DNA of 64,000 nucleotides from Mesorhizobium sp. (GTDB taxonomy: Bacteria > Pseudomonadota > Alphaproteobacteria > Rhizobiales > Rhizobiaceae): contig NZ_SUHQ01000003.1 in NCBI RefSeq assembly GCF_004962245.1, positions 1-64,000 on the forward strand, given 5' to 3'. The notes below the pieces were generated by a model that did no database searches, was not told where the DNA came from, and saw only the letters and a program-made list of their open reading frames with translations. Both the position numbers and the translations under genes were made by a program. Below, one piece after another: positions 21,841 to 29,679 of the stretch (the stretch's first letter is position 1; the number at the start of each line of letters is the position of its first letter).

Positions 21841-22215
21841 TCAGGAGCGCGGGCGCACCAGTGCGGAGGCTGCAACCGCCAGCCAACCGGCGATGAGCAA
21901 GGTGCCGCCGATCGGCGCCGACATCGGGAAAAGCCGCGAGCCGAGGAAGTCCCGGGCGAGGAGATCACCACAGAACAAGACAAGCCCGACAAGAAGGATG
22001 AAGCTTGCGGTTCGCAGGATCCGGTTTGCGCCGACGAGGCCGACGGCAACAAGGACCGGCGCATGCATGAGCAGGAAGGACGCTGCCGTGCTGACGAAAG
22101 CGCCGCCCAGATGCGCCGCCGCGGCGGAGAGCGCCACGCCGGCCGCGCCGCACAGGCCGCCGGCGAAAACGAGGATGCGGCCGCTGCCGCCTGCTGGTTG
22201 CTCGACCGTGCTCAT
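21841..22215 (-). CDS. DUF423 membrane protein
   Basis: This 124-residue protein has four hydrophobic helices and the DUF423 pattern: GGLCGAAGVALSAAAAHLG in the first helix, the loop around LLMHAPVLVAVGLV, and FLGSRLFPMSAPIGGTLLIAGW near the end. The family is widespread and uncharacterised. The ATG at 22215 follows GGAGGT at 8 nt, which is better than the upstream ATG at 22239. It is transcribed in the same direction as the MFS gene and begins 25 bp after that gene's stop. Confidence 0.88.
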   Translation of the reverse strand: MSTVEQPAGGSGRILVFAGGLCGAAGVALSAAAAHLGGAFVSTAASFLLMHAPVLVAVGLVGANRILRTASFILLVGLVLFCGDLLARDFLGSRLFPMSAPIGGTLLIAGWLAVAASALVRPRS

Positions 22216-22240
22216 ATTTGGGCTACCTCCGTAAACCATG

Positions 22241-23500
22241 TCAGGATTTGCCGGCTTGCACCAGCATGTCGCGCGAGCGGCGCGACTGGACCAGCCAGTT
22301 ATACACTGCTCCGCCGGCCATCAGCACCGATGTGCCGAGAAACACCGCGCGCATGCCGAAATGACCGCCGACGAAGCCGCCGAGCAGCGGCCCGGCGACC
22401 TGTCCGACATATTGCGCCGAGATCGACAGGCCGAGCACATTGCCGCCAACGCCATCCGGAACATTGTGGCGGATGACGCTGGTGATGCAGGGCAAGAGAC
22501 CGCCCAGCGCCAGCCCCATCAGGAAGCGCAGGCCGACGAGTTGCCAGCCTTGCGTGACGAAGGCTTGCGGGATCAAGAGCAGCGCCGAGACGGCAAGCGC
22601 GCCAATGATGACGTTCCAGTGGCCGATGCGGTCGGCGAGCTTGCCGAGACGCGAGGCCGACAGGATGGCGCCAAGTGCCGCCGCCGACATGACGACGCCG
22701 GAGATCAGCGTGACGCGGCTTTGGTCTTCGATGAGCTGCTGGACGTAGACCGTGATGATCGGCTCGATCGACATGGTGGCGAAGCTCAGCAGCATGCCGG
22801 TCGCCAGCATGGCGACGATGGGGCGCTTGTCGGGAATTTGAGACCAGCCGCTTTTCGGCTTCTCGGTCGGTGCTGCCTTGTCGGCTGCTGGCCGAGGGTT
22901 CTCCTTGATGAGAAATGTGGTTGCCAGGAACGCCAGGAAAATGACGCCGCCGGCGAGCAGGAAGGTGGCACGAATGCCGATCAAGGGCGGCAGCGCGCCG
23001 CCGAGCAGGGGACCGACGAGGGCGCCGGCGGTGATGCCGGCCGACAGCACGCCGAGCGCCCAGCCGGACCGGTCCTTCGGCGTCTGCATGGCGACGAGAA
23101 TGGTCGAGCCTGAGGAATAGCCACCGGCGAAACCGATCAGCAGGCGCAGCAGCACCAATTGCCAGACAGTCTCCACAAGACCGGTCAGCGACATACAGAT
23201 GGCCATGCCGAAACTGGCGCGCACCAGCATCAGCTTGCGGCCGTAGCGGTCGCCCAGCCGTCCCCACAGCGGCGCCACCAGCGCGGCGGCGAAGAACGTC
23301 GCGCCATAGGCGATGCCGGACCACTGCACGATCGCCGCGTGCCCCTCGGCACCCAGCTGCTCGACATAAAGCGGCAGGAAGGGCAACAGCAGGGTCATGG
23401 CGACAAGCGTGCTGAACGAGCCGGCAAAGCACACCGCGAGATTGCGCCGCCAATGGATATTGTGCGTGCCTTGCGTGGCAGGGGTACTGTGTTGCGGCAT
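22241..23500 (-). CDS. MFS multidrug-type transporter
   Basis: The 419-residue protein has 12 helices. The MFS motif A appears as PLWGRLGDRYGRKLMLVR after helix 2 and motif C-like glycines in GVLSAGITAGALVGPLLGG, a signature of drug/proton antiporters of the DHA1 group. The central cytoplasmic loop (about 185-215) is proline- and lysine-rich. It is divergent from a GntR/FCD regulator, with palindromic half-sites between, so it is a likely target of that regulator. The ATG at 23500 is chosen (MPQHSTPATQ). Confidence 0.88.
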   Translation of the reverse strand: MPQHSTPATQGTHNIHWRRNLAVCFAGSFSTLVAMTLLLPFLPLYVEQLGAEGHAAIVQWSGIAYGATFFAAALVAPLWGRLGDRYGRKLMLVRASFGMAICMSLTGLVETVWQLVLLRLLIGFAGGYSSGSTILVAMQTPKDRSGWALGVLSAGITAGALVGPLLGGALPPLIGIRATFLLAGGVIFLAFLATTFLIKENPRPAADKAAPTEKPKSGWSQIPDKRPIVAMLATGMLLSFATMSIEPIITVYVQQLIEDQSRVTLISGVVMSAAALGAILSASRLGKLADRIGHWNVIIGALAVSALLLIPQAFVTQGWQLVGLRFLMGLALGGLLPCITSVIRHNVPDGVGGNVLGLSISAQYVGQVAGPLLGGFVGGHFGMRAVFLGTSVLMAGGAVYNWLVQSRRSRDMLVQAGKS

Positions 23501-23643
23501 GTTTCGCCCTGCCCGGCTAGACCATTCTGCAGCCAAGCGGAATCACTTGGTGCCGCAGAAATGCTGCTAAAACAAATAGATAGGGCGGGTGCCCAGGTCA
23601 ATTTCAACGCATCCCGCTCCAGGCGGCATCGATGGCTTGCTGC

Positions 23644-23675
23644 GGATACCATTTTGGGATACCAAGCCGGTATCC
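23644..23675. promoter_or_regulatory. Candidate GntR operator between divergent genes
   Basis: GGATACC at 23657-23663 and GGTATCC at 23669-23675 form a perfect 7-bp inverted repeat with a 5-bp spacer. A further direct half-site GGATACC lies at 23644-23650. It sits in the 281-bp gap between the MFS gene and the GntR gene and has the size of an FCD-type operator. Confidence 0.5.
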
Positions 23676-23781
23676 GTCATGGACGCAAGCTCGGCCGCTG
23701 TCAATGCGGCCTTCTCAAACATGATCGGTAGACGCTGGCCAACCGCCGATCGCCAGAAGAAATGGCCGGAACGGAACCACT

Positions 23782-24447
23782 ATGTCGCAGATGCAGAATG
23801 TCGAAAAACAGCTTCGCGAGATGATCCTCGGCCTAGAGGTCGGTCCCGGCGAGCGGCTGACGGAACGCTGGATCGAGAGCCGCTTCGGCGCCTCGCGTAC
23901 CCCGGTCAGGGCCGCATTGCTGCGCCTCGAGACGGAAGGTCTGGTCTGCCGCGACGGGCGCGGCTGGACGGTGTCGCCCATCAATCTGGCCGAACTCGAG
24001 CAGATCGCCGTCTATCGCGAGGCGGTCGAGGTCGCGGCACTCCGGCTGACCTGCGCCCTGGAGGACAGGAGCGCCGTCGACATCATCGAGGCGATGCTGG
24101 ACTCCTGTGACGCCGGCACTCCGCGCGAGGAATGGCACCGCGTCGGCATGGATTTTCACATCGAGCTGGCACGCGCGTCCGGCAACGAGTTCCTGTTCAG
24201 GGCGGTTCGCGATGCCATGACGCGCCTGTCGCGCGCTCGCTGGCTGGAGGTGCGCGACGAGGCGGCACTCGGCCGTGCCTGGGCCGAACACCATGCCATT
24301 CTGGAAGCGGTGCGGGCTGGCGATGCCGCTGAAGCAGCACGCCGGCTTTCGGCCCATATCGTCGGCAGCCGCGATCGGCTGGTGACATCATTGCACAATG
24401 ACCGGCGCGGCCTGCGCGCCAGGGGATTTGCCGTCGTCGCGGCCTGA
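23782..24447 (+). CDS. GntR-family (FCD) transcriptional regulator
   Basis: This 221-residue protein has an N-terminal winged helix (LREMILGLEVGPGERLTERWIESRFGASRTPVRAALLRLE split around the recognition helix) and a C-terminal all-helical FCD ligand domain. Metal-binding positions of that domain are visible in DFHIELARASGN and EHHAILEAV. FCD regulators usually respond to organic acids or sugar acids. The adjoining divergent MFS gene and dyad suggest local control of efflux or uptake. Confidence 0.9.
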   Translation: MSQMQNVEKQLREMILGLEVGPGERLTERWIESRFGASRTPVRAALLRLETEGLVCRDGRGWTVSPINLAELEQIAVYREAVEVAALRLTCALEDRSAVDIIEAMLDSCDAGTPREEWHRVGMDFHIELARASGNEFLFRAVRDAMTRLSRARWLEVRDEAALGRAWAEHHAILEAVRAGDAAEAARRLSAHIVGSRDRLVTSLHNDRRGLRARGFAVVAA

Positions 24448-24504
24448 TTGCGCGGGCAGCCACTTTGGCCTCGCTTCGCGAGCGCCGATGGCGTAAGAGC
24501 GGCG

Positions 24505-24765
24505 ATGGAAAACAACCGATTTGAAACCCCCGTGACCGTCAAGTCAGGCACGGCGGGAACCACGCAGCTCCTGCGGACCGCCCGGGAGGCTTCCGACTAC
24601 CTCCTCAACAATTGGCCCGGCAAGCGCAGCCCCAAGCATCGCGAAGCGCTGCAGGCCTGCCATGATGCGCTGGCCGGCGACAAACCGGCCATGACCGCAA
24701 GGCGCGCCTTCATAGCCGCCGCGCGCGAAGTGAACGTTTTCGTCAGCGACAAGGCGCCGGCCTGA
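24505..24765 (+). CDS. DUF982 protein
   Basis: This small cytoplasmic protein of 86 residues matches DUF982, a family almost restricted to rhizobia and relatives. Characteristic stretches are TAREASDYLLNNWPGKRSP, HREALQACHDALAGDKPAMTARRAF and AAREVNVFV. The ATG at 24505 is chosen over the upstream start at 24448, which would begin almost at the GntR stop; the ribosome site is weak. Function unknown. Confidence 0.85.
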   Translation: MENNRFETPVTVKSGTAGTTQLLRTAREASDYLLNNWPGKRSPKHREALQACHDALAGDKPAMTARRAFIAAAREVNVFVSDKAPA

Positions 24766-24842
24766 AGACACGGCAAGCTTCCGGGCGATCCGATCAGTCT
24801 CGCGGGCCGGATGCCGTTTTACTCTGGCAATCGCTCAGGTTT

Positions 24843-25023
24843 GCGCTGCCCCTCATTGCCCTGCCGGGCATTTCTCCCCGTATAGTGACGGGGAGAAAGA
24901 CGCCTTCGCAAAGGATTTCACCTATGTCCAGCGTTGCAGAAAGGGTGCCGAGGTTGCGGCCAGCCCCCTTCGCCCCGTCGCTATACGGGGACAAGTGCCG
25001 GCAGGCGGATGAGGGGCGGCGCC
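24843..25023. repeat. Paired palindromic intergenic element (type C)
   Basis: Inverted copies of a unit containing CTCCCCGT-ATA-ACGGGGAG and the tail GCCGGCAGGCGGATGAGGGGCG, with about 65 bp between. The same type occurs at 36863-37084. It fills the space between the DUF982 gene and a small minus-strand gene. Confidence 0.75.
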
Positions 25024-25092
25024 GACTTCGACAGTGGATCATTCCAACATGAGTCGGAGCTATCTTTTGTCTGAAGCGATTGTCCCGCAGTT

Positions 25093-25257
25093 CTACTCCG
25101 CCGTTTGCGTTTCCGTTTCGGTTTCGGACGTGGTCTCGTCTTCGGGCCTCGAACGTTCCTTGGCTGCGTTCTTGGCCGCCAGCTTTTCCGCCTTCTTGGC
25201 GGCCTTCTGCCGGTCACGTTCCTTGCGTTCCTGGCCGTAATTTGGTGCTCGCGCCAT
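25093..25257 (-). CDS. Small, highly charged 54-residue protein
   Basis: The gene reads MARAPNYGQERKERDRQK, then an alternating Lys/Ala-rich helix (AAKKAEKLAAKNAAKERS) and an acidic, threonine-rich tail ETTSETETETQTAE-like. The start is preceded by AGGAAGAG at good distance. Proteins beginning with M-A-R-x-x-N-Y-G-Q-E-R-K-E-R-D-R are recurrent in rhizobial genomes and of unknown function. The charge pattern suggests a soluble helix that may bind nucleic acid; that is inference. Confidence 0.75.
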   Translation of the reverse strand: MARAPNYGQERKERDRQKAAKKAEKLAAKNAAKERSRPEDETTSETETETQTAE

Positions 25258-25410
25258 ATCTCTTCCTTTCACAGACCTGAAGGCTCTTAGCCCCTGCCTA
25301 GGAGCATTGGGCTACAAACACAACACCGCAAAGGCCGATCGGCTCCATGGATAGCCGGCAAGCCGTCTGCACGCGGTTCCGCAACGCCATGCGCGATATC
25401 GCACCGCAGG

Positions 25411-25430
25411 CGCTGTTCCGCCGCAGGCTC
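25411..25430. repeat. 20-bp direct repeat, left copy
   Basis: The 20 bases at 25411-25430 (CGCTGTTCCGCC..AGGCTC) recur exactly at 29525-29544 in the same orientation, and the following bases are partly alike. The pair brackets four glycan-related genes. The rest of the 25258-25549 gap shows no convincing gene. Confidence 0.75.
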
Positions 25431-25549
25431 GCCGGGCTGCATCGGTCCGCGCGTCTTAACTCCGAGCGTGGCAATTGATGTTGATCTCTGCATTCATCAG
25501 GCGTAACGGACCTCGGGATTCATTATGCCGCGGGGCCTGAGAACAGAGA

Positions 25550-26383
25550 ATGAATATCGCACTGCTGAACTACCCTAACACCACCAACATCGGAGACAAT
25601 ATACAAACGCTCGCTGTCGCGCAGCACATCGATCAGGAATATAGTCTGGTCGACCGTGACTTCTTGCATCGATACGATGGTGAGCCGTGCGTCGTCCTCA
25701 TGAACGGCTGGTTCACGCACGAGCCGCAGAACTGGCCACCTGCACCGGCGATCACGCCGATCTTCTTCGGCTTTCATCTGACCCCGAAGGTCGCGTCCGT
25801 GTTCGAAAAGCATAAGGCATATTTCGAGCGCTTTGCGCCGATCGGATGCCGTGATCAAGCGACGGCCGACATCATCAAGTCATGGGGTGTCGATGCCTAT
25901 GTAAGCGGTTGCGCGACGATGACTTTCCCGGCCCGAAAAAAGGAACCTGCCGAGCCGAAGGTGATCCTTGTGGATCAGAAACGGCGCCACTTCGCGCGGT
26001 CGGAGCGCAAGCGGGCTTGCCAGATCGGGCACATTTTGCCGTTTCCGATAGCGAGCGAAGTCAAATTTGAGGCGGCAAAGAACCTGCTCGACTTCTATCG
26101 ACTCAATGCGGGCTTGGTCGTCACCAGCCGCATTCACAGCGCCATGCCTTGCGCGGCGATGGGCATCCCGGTCGTTTACACCGGTCGTAGCGACGGCCGG
26201 ACTGCGGTCATCGACCTGATCGGTATCCCGTCAGTTCGAACAAAGTGGTTCCCGCGCACGCGCATCGAAAGCTTACCCGTACGCCAACCGGCATTCGATG
26301 ACGTGAAAAAGCGCATCGCCAGTGACCTTCGCGCACGTTTGGAAGCCCATGGCGTGAAAGTGAAAGTTCCGACGTCGCTTTAG
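25550..26383 (+). CDS. Polysaccharide pyruvyl transferase family protein
   Basis: The 277-residue protein shows the PS_pyruv_trans layout: an N-terminal segment NIALLNYPNTTNIGDNIQTLA (cf. the G-D-x-I motif), the middle stretch FFGFHLTPKVAS and IGCRDQATADIIKSWGV (equivalent to the R-D-x-x-S/T motif) and the C-terminal VVTSRIHSAMPCAAMGIPVV, a very typical signature. Such enzymes add ketal-linked pyruvate to exopolysaccharide or cell-wall glycans. It opens a run of glycan-related genes that looks acquired. The start at 25550 is the only reasonable one. Confidence 0.85.
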   Translation: MNIALLNYPNTTNIGDNIQTLAVAQHIDQEYSLVDRDFLHRYDGEPCVVLMNGWFTHEPQNWPPAPAITPIFFGFHLTPKVASVFEKHKAYFERFAPIGCRDQATADIIKSWGVDAYVSGCATMTFPARKKEPAEPKVILVDQKRRHFARSERKRACQIGHILPFPIASEVKFEAAKNLLDFYRLNAGLVVTSRIHSAMPCAAMGIPVVYTGRSDGRTAVIDLIGIPSVRTKWFPRTRIESLPVRQPAFDDVKKRIASDLRARLEAHGVKVKVPTSL

Positions 26384-26798
26384 CTGCCAGCGGAGCTTTA
26401 TGGCGAGTTTGGCGTCTGAACGGCTTTGTTGCGAAGGCGGGCGGCCCCGGTCCTGTCGAGCACCATCTTCTTGTTCACCTCGGCGCGGCTCGTAATCGGC
26501 CGGCTTTGTGCCAAATATTTCGCTCAGGCATTTACTATTTGTGATCTGCGCGCGCTCGCCCGCCATCTGGCCGCGAGGATTGGCACGCCCGCGCTTCTTG
26601 GTCTCAAAAACCACAAACCACTCAATCCCATTCAGCTTAGCGGGCACTTTATAGTAAGCTAAATTACAGATAGCTGATGACCAGAGTGTTGTTGCCGCGC
26701 TCGTTCATGTCGATCGTTTGTTGTATATTTCGTAACCAGCTTGTCTCTGACGCGAACTAGGGCATATGTATCAAGCGATACTGTCTAGGGGGCGAAAG
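26384..26798. other. 415-bp gap inside the glycan island
   Basis: No gene could be supported. Several open frames exist on both strands, but none has a ribosome site, recognisable motif or plausible start. The stretch 26640-26760 is AT-rich compared with its surroundings and probably contains the promoter of the following methyltransferase gene. Confidence 0.5.
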
Positions 26799-27452
26799 AT
26801 GCAAACAGATATTGACGAATGGCGCAGCGTAGCAGCCGGGGCACAGCCCGATTGGGAATTCAGGGCAGGTATCATTGCAAAGCTAATCCGAGCGACAGAC
26901 ACCGTTCTCGACATTGGCGCGGGCGATCAGAAGCTGAAGAGGTTCATTCCCCCCGCCTGTACATATGTGCCAGTCGATTGCGTCGATGATCTTCCTGGAA
27001 CCTTTGTCGTAGACTTCAACAAGGAGTTCAGGCTACCAAACGTGCCTTTCAATGTTGTCGTTTGTGCGGGATCACTCGAATATATCAATGATCTAGCCGG
27101 ATTTTTTCGGGCACTTGCTGCGCATGCGTCGGGCCGCCAAGTGATCTTCACATACTTTCTTAACCCGAAGAAGTGGCGCCGCGCCTGCATGAAAGTACAT
27201 AACAACTTCACGACCGGCGACGCCCTCCTATCACACATCAATTTTGCTCTCTCACACGTCGACATCGTGGCGACGCGCGGAGACATGATCTTCGTCAATG
27301 CCACGCTGTCGGCTGGTGGCGGTATTCAATGGACCAATGACCGACCGATTGCCGATTTCCTTTTTGCCGAGCGCGGAATCAAGAAACTTATGGCAAAGAC
27401 CGCCCGATCCGTGCGCAAAAGGCGTAATGCCATCGGCAGGATGCTGAAATAG
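26799..27452 (+). CDS. Class I SAM-dependent methyltransferase-like protein
   Basis: From the chosen start the protein has 217 residues. Motif I of the Rossmann fold is TVLDIGAGDQKLKRFIP, followed by TYVPVDCVDDLPGTFVVDFN and the motif IV/post region FNVVVCAGSLEYINDL. The C-terminal third is basic. The substrate is unknown; the setting suggests a glycan or glycolipid. An upstream ATG at 26766 adds 11 residues; the ATG at 26799 is preferred because AGGGGG lies at the right distance. Confidence 0.78.
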   Translation: MQTDIDEWRSVAAGAQPDWEFRAGIIAKLIRATDTVLDIGAGDQKLKRFIPPACTYVPVDCVDDLPGTFVVDFNKEFRLPNVPFNVVVCAGSLEYINDLAGFFRALAAHASGRQVIFTYFLNPKKWRRACMKVHNNFTTGDALLSHINFALSHVDIVATRGDMIFVNATLSAGGGIQWTNDRPIADFLFAERGIKKLMAKTARSVRKRRNAIGRMLK

Positions 27453-27518
27453 CGGCCGGTATTTGAGGCAGTCTTCACTGCGCTTGCAAATCTCTAGGCT
27501 GCTGCCTAGCCTCACACG

Positions 27519-28229
27519 ATGCTGTCAGGATTGACTCGACGCTTACTGAAGAATGCGAACGGGCTTAGAGTGCCGGCCGTCGCCCGTTCGGTGCAGCGCG
27601 CTCGGCTGACGTATCTTTCGGACGCAAAGTTTATCAGCCTTCGCGATGCGATCAGGCAGATAAGGCGCGAAAAGGTCCCCGGCGACTTCATCGAATTCGG
27701 TATCGCACTCGGTGGCTCGGCAATCTACATCGCGTCCGAGCTCGACGGCGACCGTCATTTTCACGGCTACGATGTGTTTGGCATGATTCCGAGCCCGACC
27801 GAACAGGACGATGAAAAATCCAAGGCTCGTTACGAGACCATCCGATCGGGACGGTCCAAGGGCATTGGCGGTGACACGTATTACGGGTATCAAGGCGATC
27901 TGTTCGACAAGGTGAGTGCCAGCTTCACGGACTTTGGCGTCCCGGTCGATGGCGAGAGAATCGTCTTTCACAAGGGCCTGTTCGAAGACACTGTGCGCTT
28001 TCATCCGAAAAGCAGAATAGCGTTGGCCCATCTCGATTGCGATTGGCACGATCCGGTCAAGTTCTGCCTTGAGCGGACCCTGGAGGTGCTGAGCCCAGGC
28101 GGGCTCATGATCCTTGACGACTACAACGACTACGGCGGATGCCGGACGGCGACCGATCAATTCCTTGCAGGCCGTGCTGACTGCCGTCTGATACGAACGC
28201 TCCCTCATGCCGTGGTCCAGCGATTATAG
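27519..28229 (+). CDS. TylF/MycF-family O-methyltransferase
   Basis: The 236-residue protein has the TylF (macrocin O-methyltransferase) signatures: GDFIEFGIALGGSAIYIASEL (cofactor loop), FHGYDVFGMIPSPTEQDD, and the metal/catalytic region IALAHLDCDWHDPVKFCLE plus GGLMILDDYNDYGGCRTATD. Family members methylate sugar hydroxyls on antibiotics and surface glycans in a Mg2+-dependent way. It follows the methyltransferase-like gene by 66 bp and probably shares its transcript. Confidence 0.87.
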   Translation: MLSGLTRRLLKNANGLRVPAVARSVQRARLTYLSDAKFISLRDAIRQIRREKVPGDFIEFGIALGGSAIYIASELDGDRHFHGYDVFGMIPSPTEQDDEKSKARYETIRSGRSKGIGGDTYYGYQGDLFDKVSASFTDFGVPVDGERIVFHKGLFEDTVRFHPKSRIALAHLDCDWHDPVKFCLERTLEVLSPGGLMILDDYNDYGGCRTATDQFLAGRADCRLIRTLPHAVVQRL

Positions 28230-28339
28230 GCCAGCACCGTCACTTCCGTGCTCGGCCTTGCGCGACCCGCTGAAGCGCCCGTGTTCATTGACGGTGTTTG
28301 ACGGCTAACGGGAGAGGGTGCCGAGGCCGGCGTGCGTTT

Positions 28340-29308
28340 TTACCTTTCAATTCCCGAAACGCGCTCGGGATATCGCACGGCCATCATCAACCGATCCGCG
28401 TGATCTGCAAAAATCCTGCTGGTCTGTTCAGCGTCGAACAGGGATCTTCGTCGGCGTTTCTCGTCGTTGGCGAGGAAACCCATTATGCCATCAAGCTTTC
28501 TGGTAAACTGTTTGAAAGCGAACCGCGCGTGCCGGGCGAAATGACCTGCCCAAGGCGTGTCCTTTGCAAGCTGACGATAGATAGCCAACGCCTCCAACTC
28601 GACACCGATCGGACGGTTCGACCAGGGCTTCCCACGCGAGAAATGACGCGCAAATGCCTTGTCGAACCGTACCTGGCTGTTGAAATTCGTCATGACGTTC
28701 CAGTAGGGGTGCATCGTCTGCCATCTGTCTTCAAACGCGACATTGAGTGCACCCTGGTCCATTTCATCGATGCGCTGCGAGGCGAGTTCTCGAGTCCTCT
28801 GCAATAGCCCCTCTCGCCGCACCATGGGCATGTTGAACACCAGCACGCCCGCATTGAATTTCGGCGCGCCGGGCTTCATCGGCAGGCGTCGGCGATACTT
28901 CGTGTCGAAATAGCATTGCTCATCATGAGCGGCCAACAATGGCGCCTGCAGTTGTGTGTGGGCGAGGTCGGCTATCGATCGATTGAAGAGCACGTCGCTG
29001 TCGGCATAGACGATATGATCGTAGGGCTCGAATTCAGGCAATTGATCTGCGAACAGCCTGATATAGGTCGCCAAGGTCAGATGGCCCGGATTAAAATTCG
29101 TCGCTTCCATGAAGTTCGACACGTCAAGGATACTGACCGCTGACCCTAGTAAGCGGTCACCGACCTCTAGGTCTTCTGCGCCGACACCGGTCTGAAGGAC
29201 AAAGCCCTTGATAGGGCCGGATACGTCCAACACACGGCGCGCGGCCAAGCAGGCGTACGGGAAATAGTTTTGATCGGCAGCGAAAAAGAAACACGGATTT
29301 TGCGACAT
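28340..29308 (-). CDS. Glycosyltransferase family 8 protein
   Basis: This 322-residue cytoplasmic or membrane-associated enzyme has the GT8/GT-A arrangement: an N-terminal FFFAADQNYFPYACLAARRV, the metal-binding D-x-D in IVYADSDVLFNRS, and the downstream FNAGVLVFNMP and DQGALNVAF. GT8 enzymes transfer glucose or galactose to lipopolysaccharide or other acceptors. It is transcribed opposite to the three preceding genes and in the same direction as the GT90 gene. The start at 29308 is the first ATG. Confidence 0.88.
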   Translation of the reverse strand: MSQNPCFFFAADQNYFPYACLAARRVLDVSGPIKGFVLQTGVGAEDLEVGDRLLGSAVSILDVSNFMEATNFNPGHLTLATYIRLFADQLPEFEPYDHIVYADSDVLFNRSIADLAHTQLQAPLLAAHDEQCYFDTKYRRRLPMKPGAPKFNAGVLVFNMPMVRREGLLQRTRELASQRIDEMDQGALNVAFEDRWQTMHPYWNVMTNFNSQVRFDKAFARHFSRGKPWSNRPIGVELEALAIYRQLAKDTPWAGHFARHARFAFKQFTRKLDGIMGFLANDEKRRRRSLFDAEQTSRIFADHADRLMMAVRYPERVSGIER

Positions 29309-29424
29309 GTATTGTGAGCGCCCCCGGCAGCTATCAGACCTCTATCCGGCCAGCACGTGCAGACGCAATAGCCTTGGGCATAACACGTGCGAAATCCCTG
29401 ATGGATGGGCCGTTGATGCGGGTT

Positions 29425-29679
29425 TCACGCGGCTCCGGGTTGCAAGATCGCTGGCACAATGATGTAGGAGAGACCGGGGTACGAATAACAAGCCGACTTT
29501 TCTTCCAAGTGATCGATGGCCACTCGCTGTTCCGCCGCAGGCTCAGAGGGCTCCATTACAACAGGGGGCGTGTTGAGCTTCTCGGCCAGGAAGTCGCGCG
29601 CCTCGGCCGAGATCACGTCATTGGCCTTGGTCCTATCGACCCAGCGCCGAGGACATTTGCGCGGCCGGGCGCGTAACAA
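29425..29679 (-). other. Uncertain ORF in the gap between GT90 and GT8 genes
   Basis: A frame on the minus strand contains DVISAEARDFLAEKLNTP and a C-terminus YPGLSYIIVPAILQPGAA with plausible protein character. Its beginning overlaps the end of the GT90 gene and no ribosome site is visible. It includes the segment EPAAEQR encoded by the 20-bp repeat shared with 25411-25430. It may be the C-terminal remnant of a lost gene. The rest of 29309-29632 shows nothing recognisable. Confidence 0.3.
29525..29544. repeat. 20-bp direct repeat, right copy
   Basis: Identical to 25411-25430 and in the same orientation, about 4.1 kb away. It falls inside the uncertain minus-strand ORF described at 29425. 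Confidence 0.75.

Noticed and set aside
26273..26647. Minus-strand frame of 124 codons in the glycan island
   Set aside because: It overlaps the pyruvyltransferase end, has no ribosome site or motif, and mixes unrelated composition. Kept as an empty gap.
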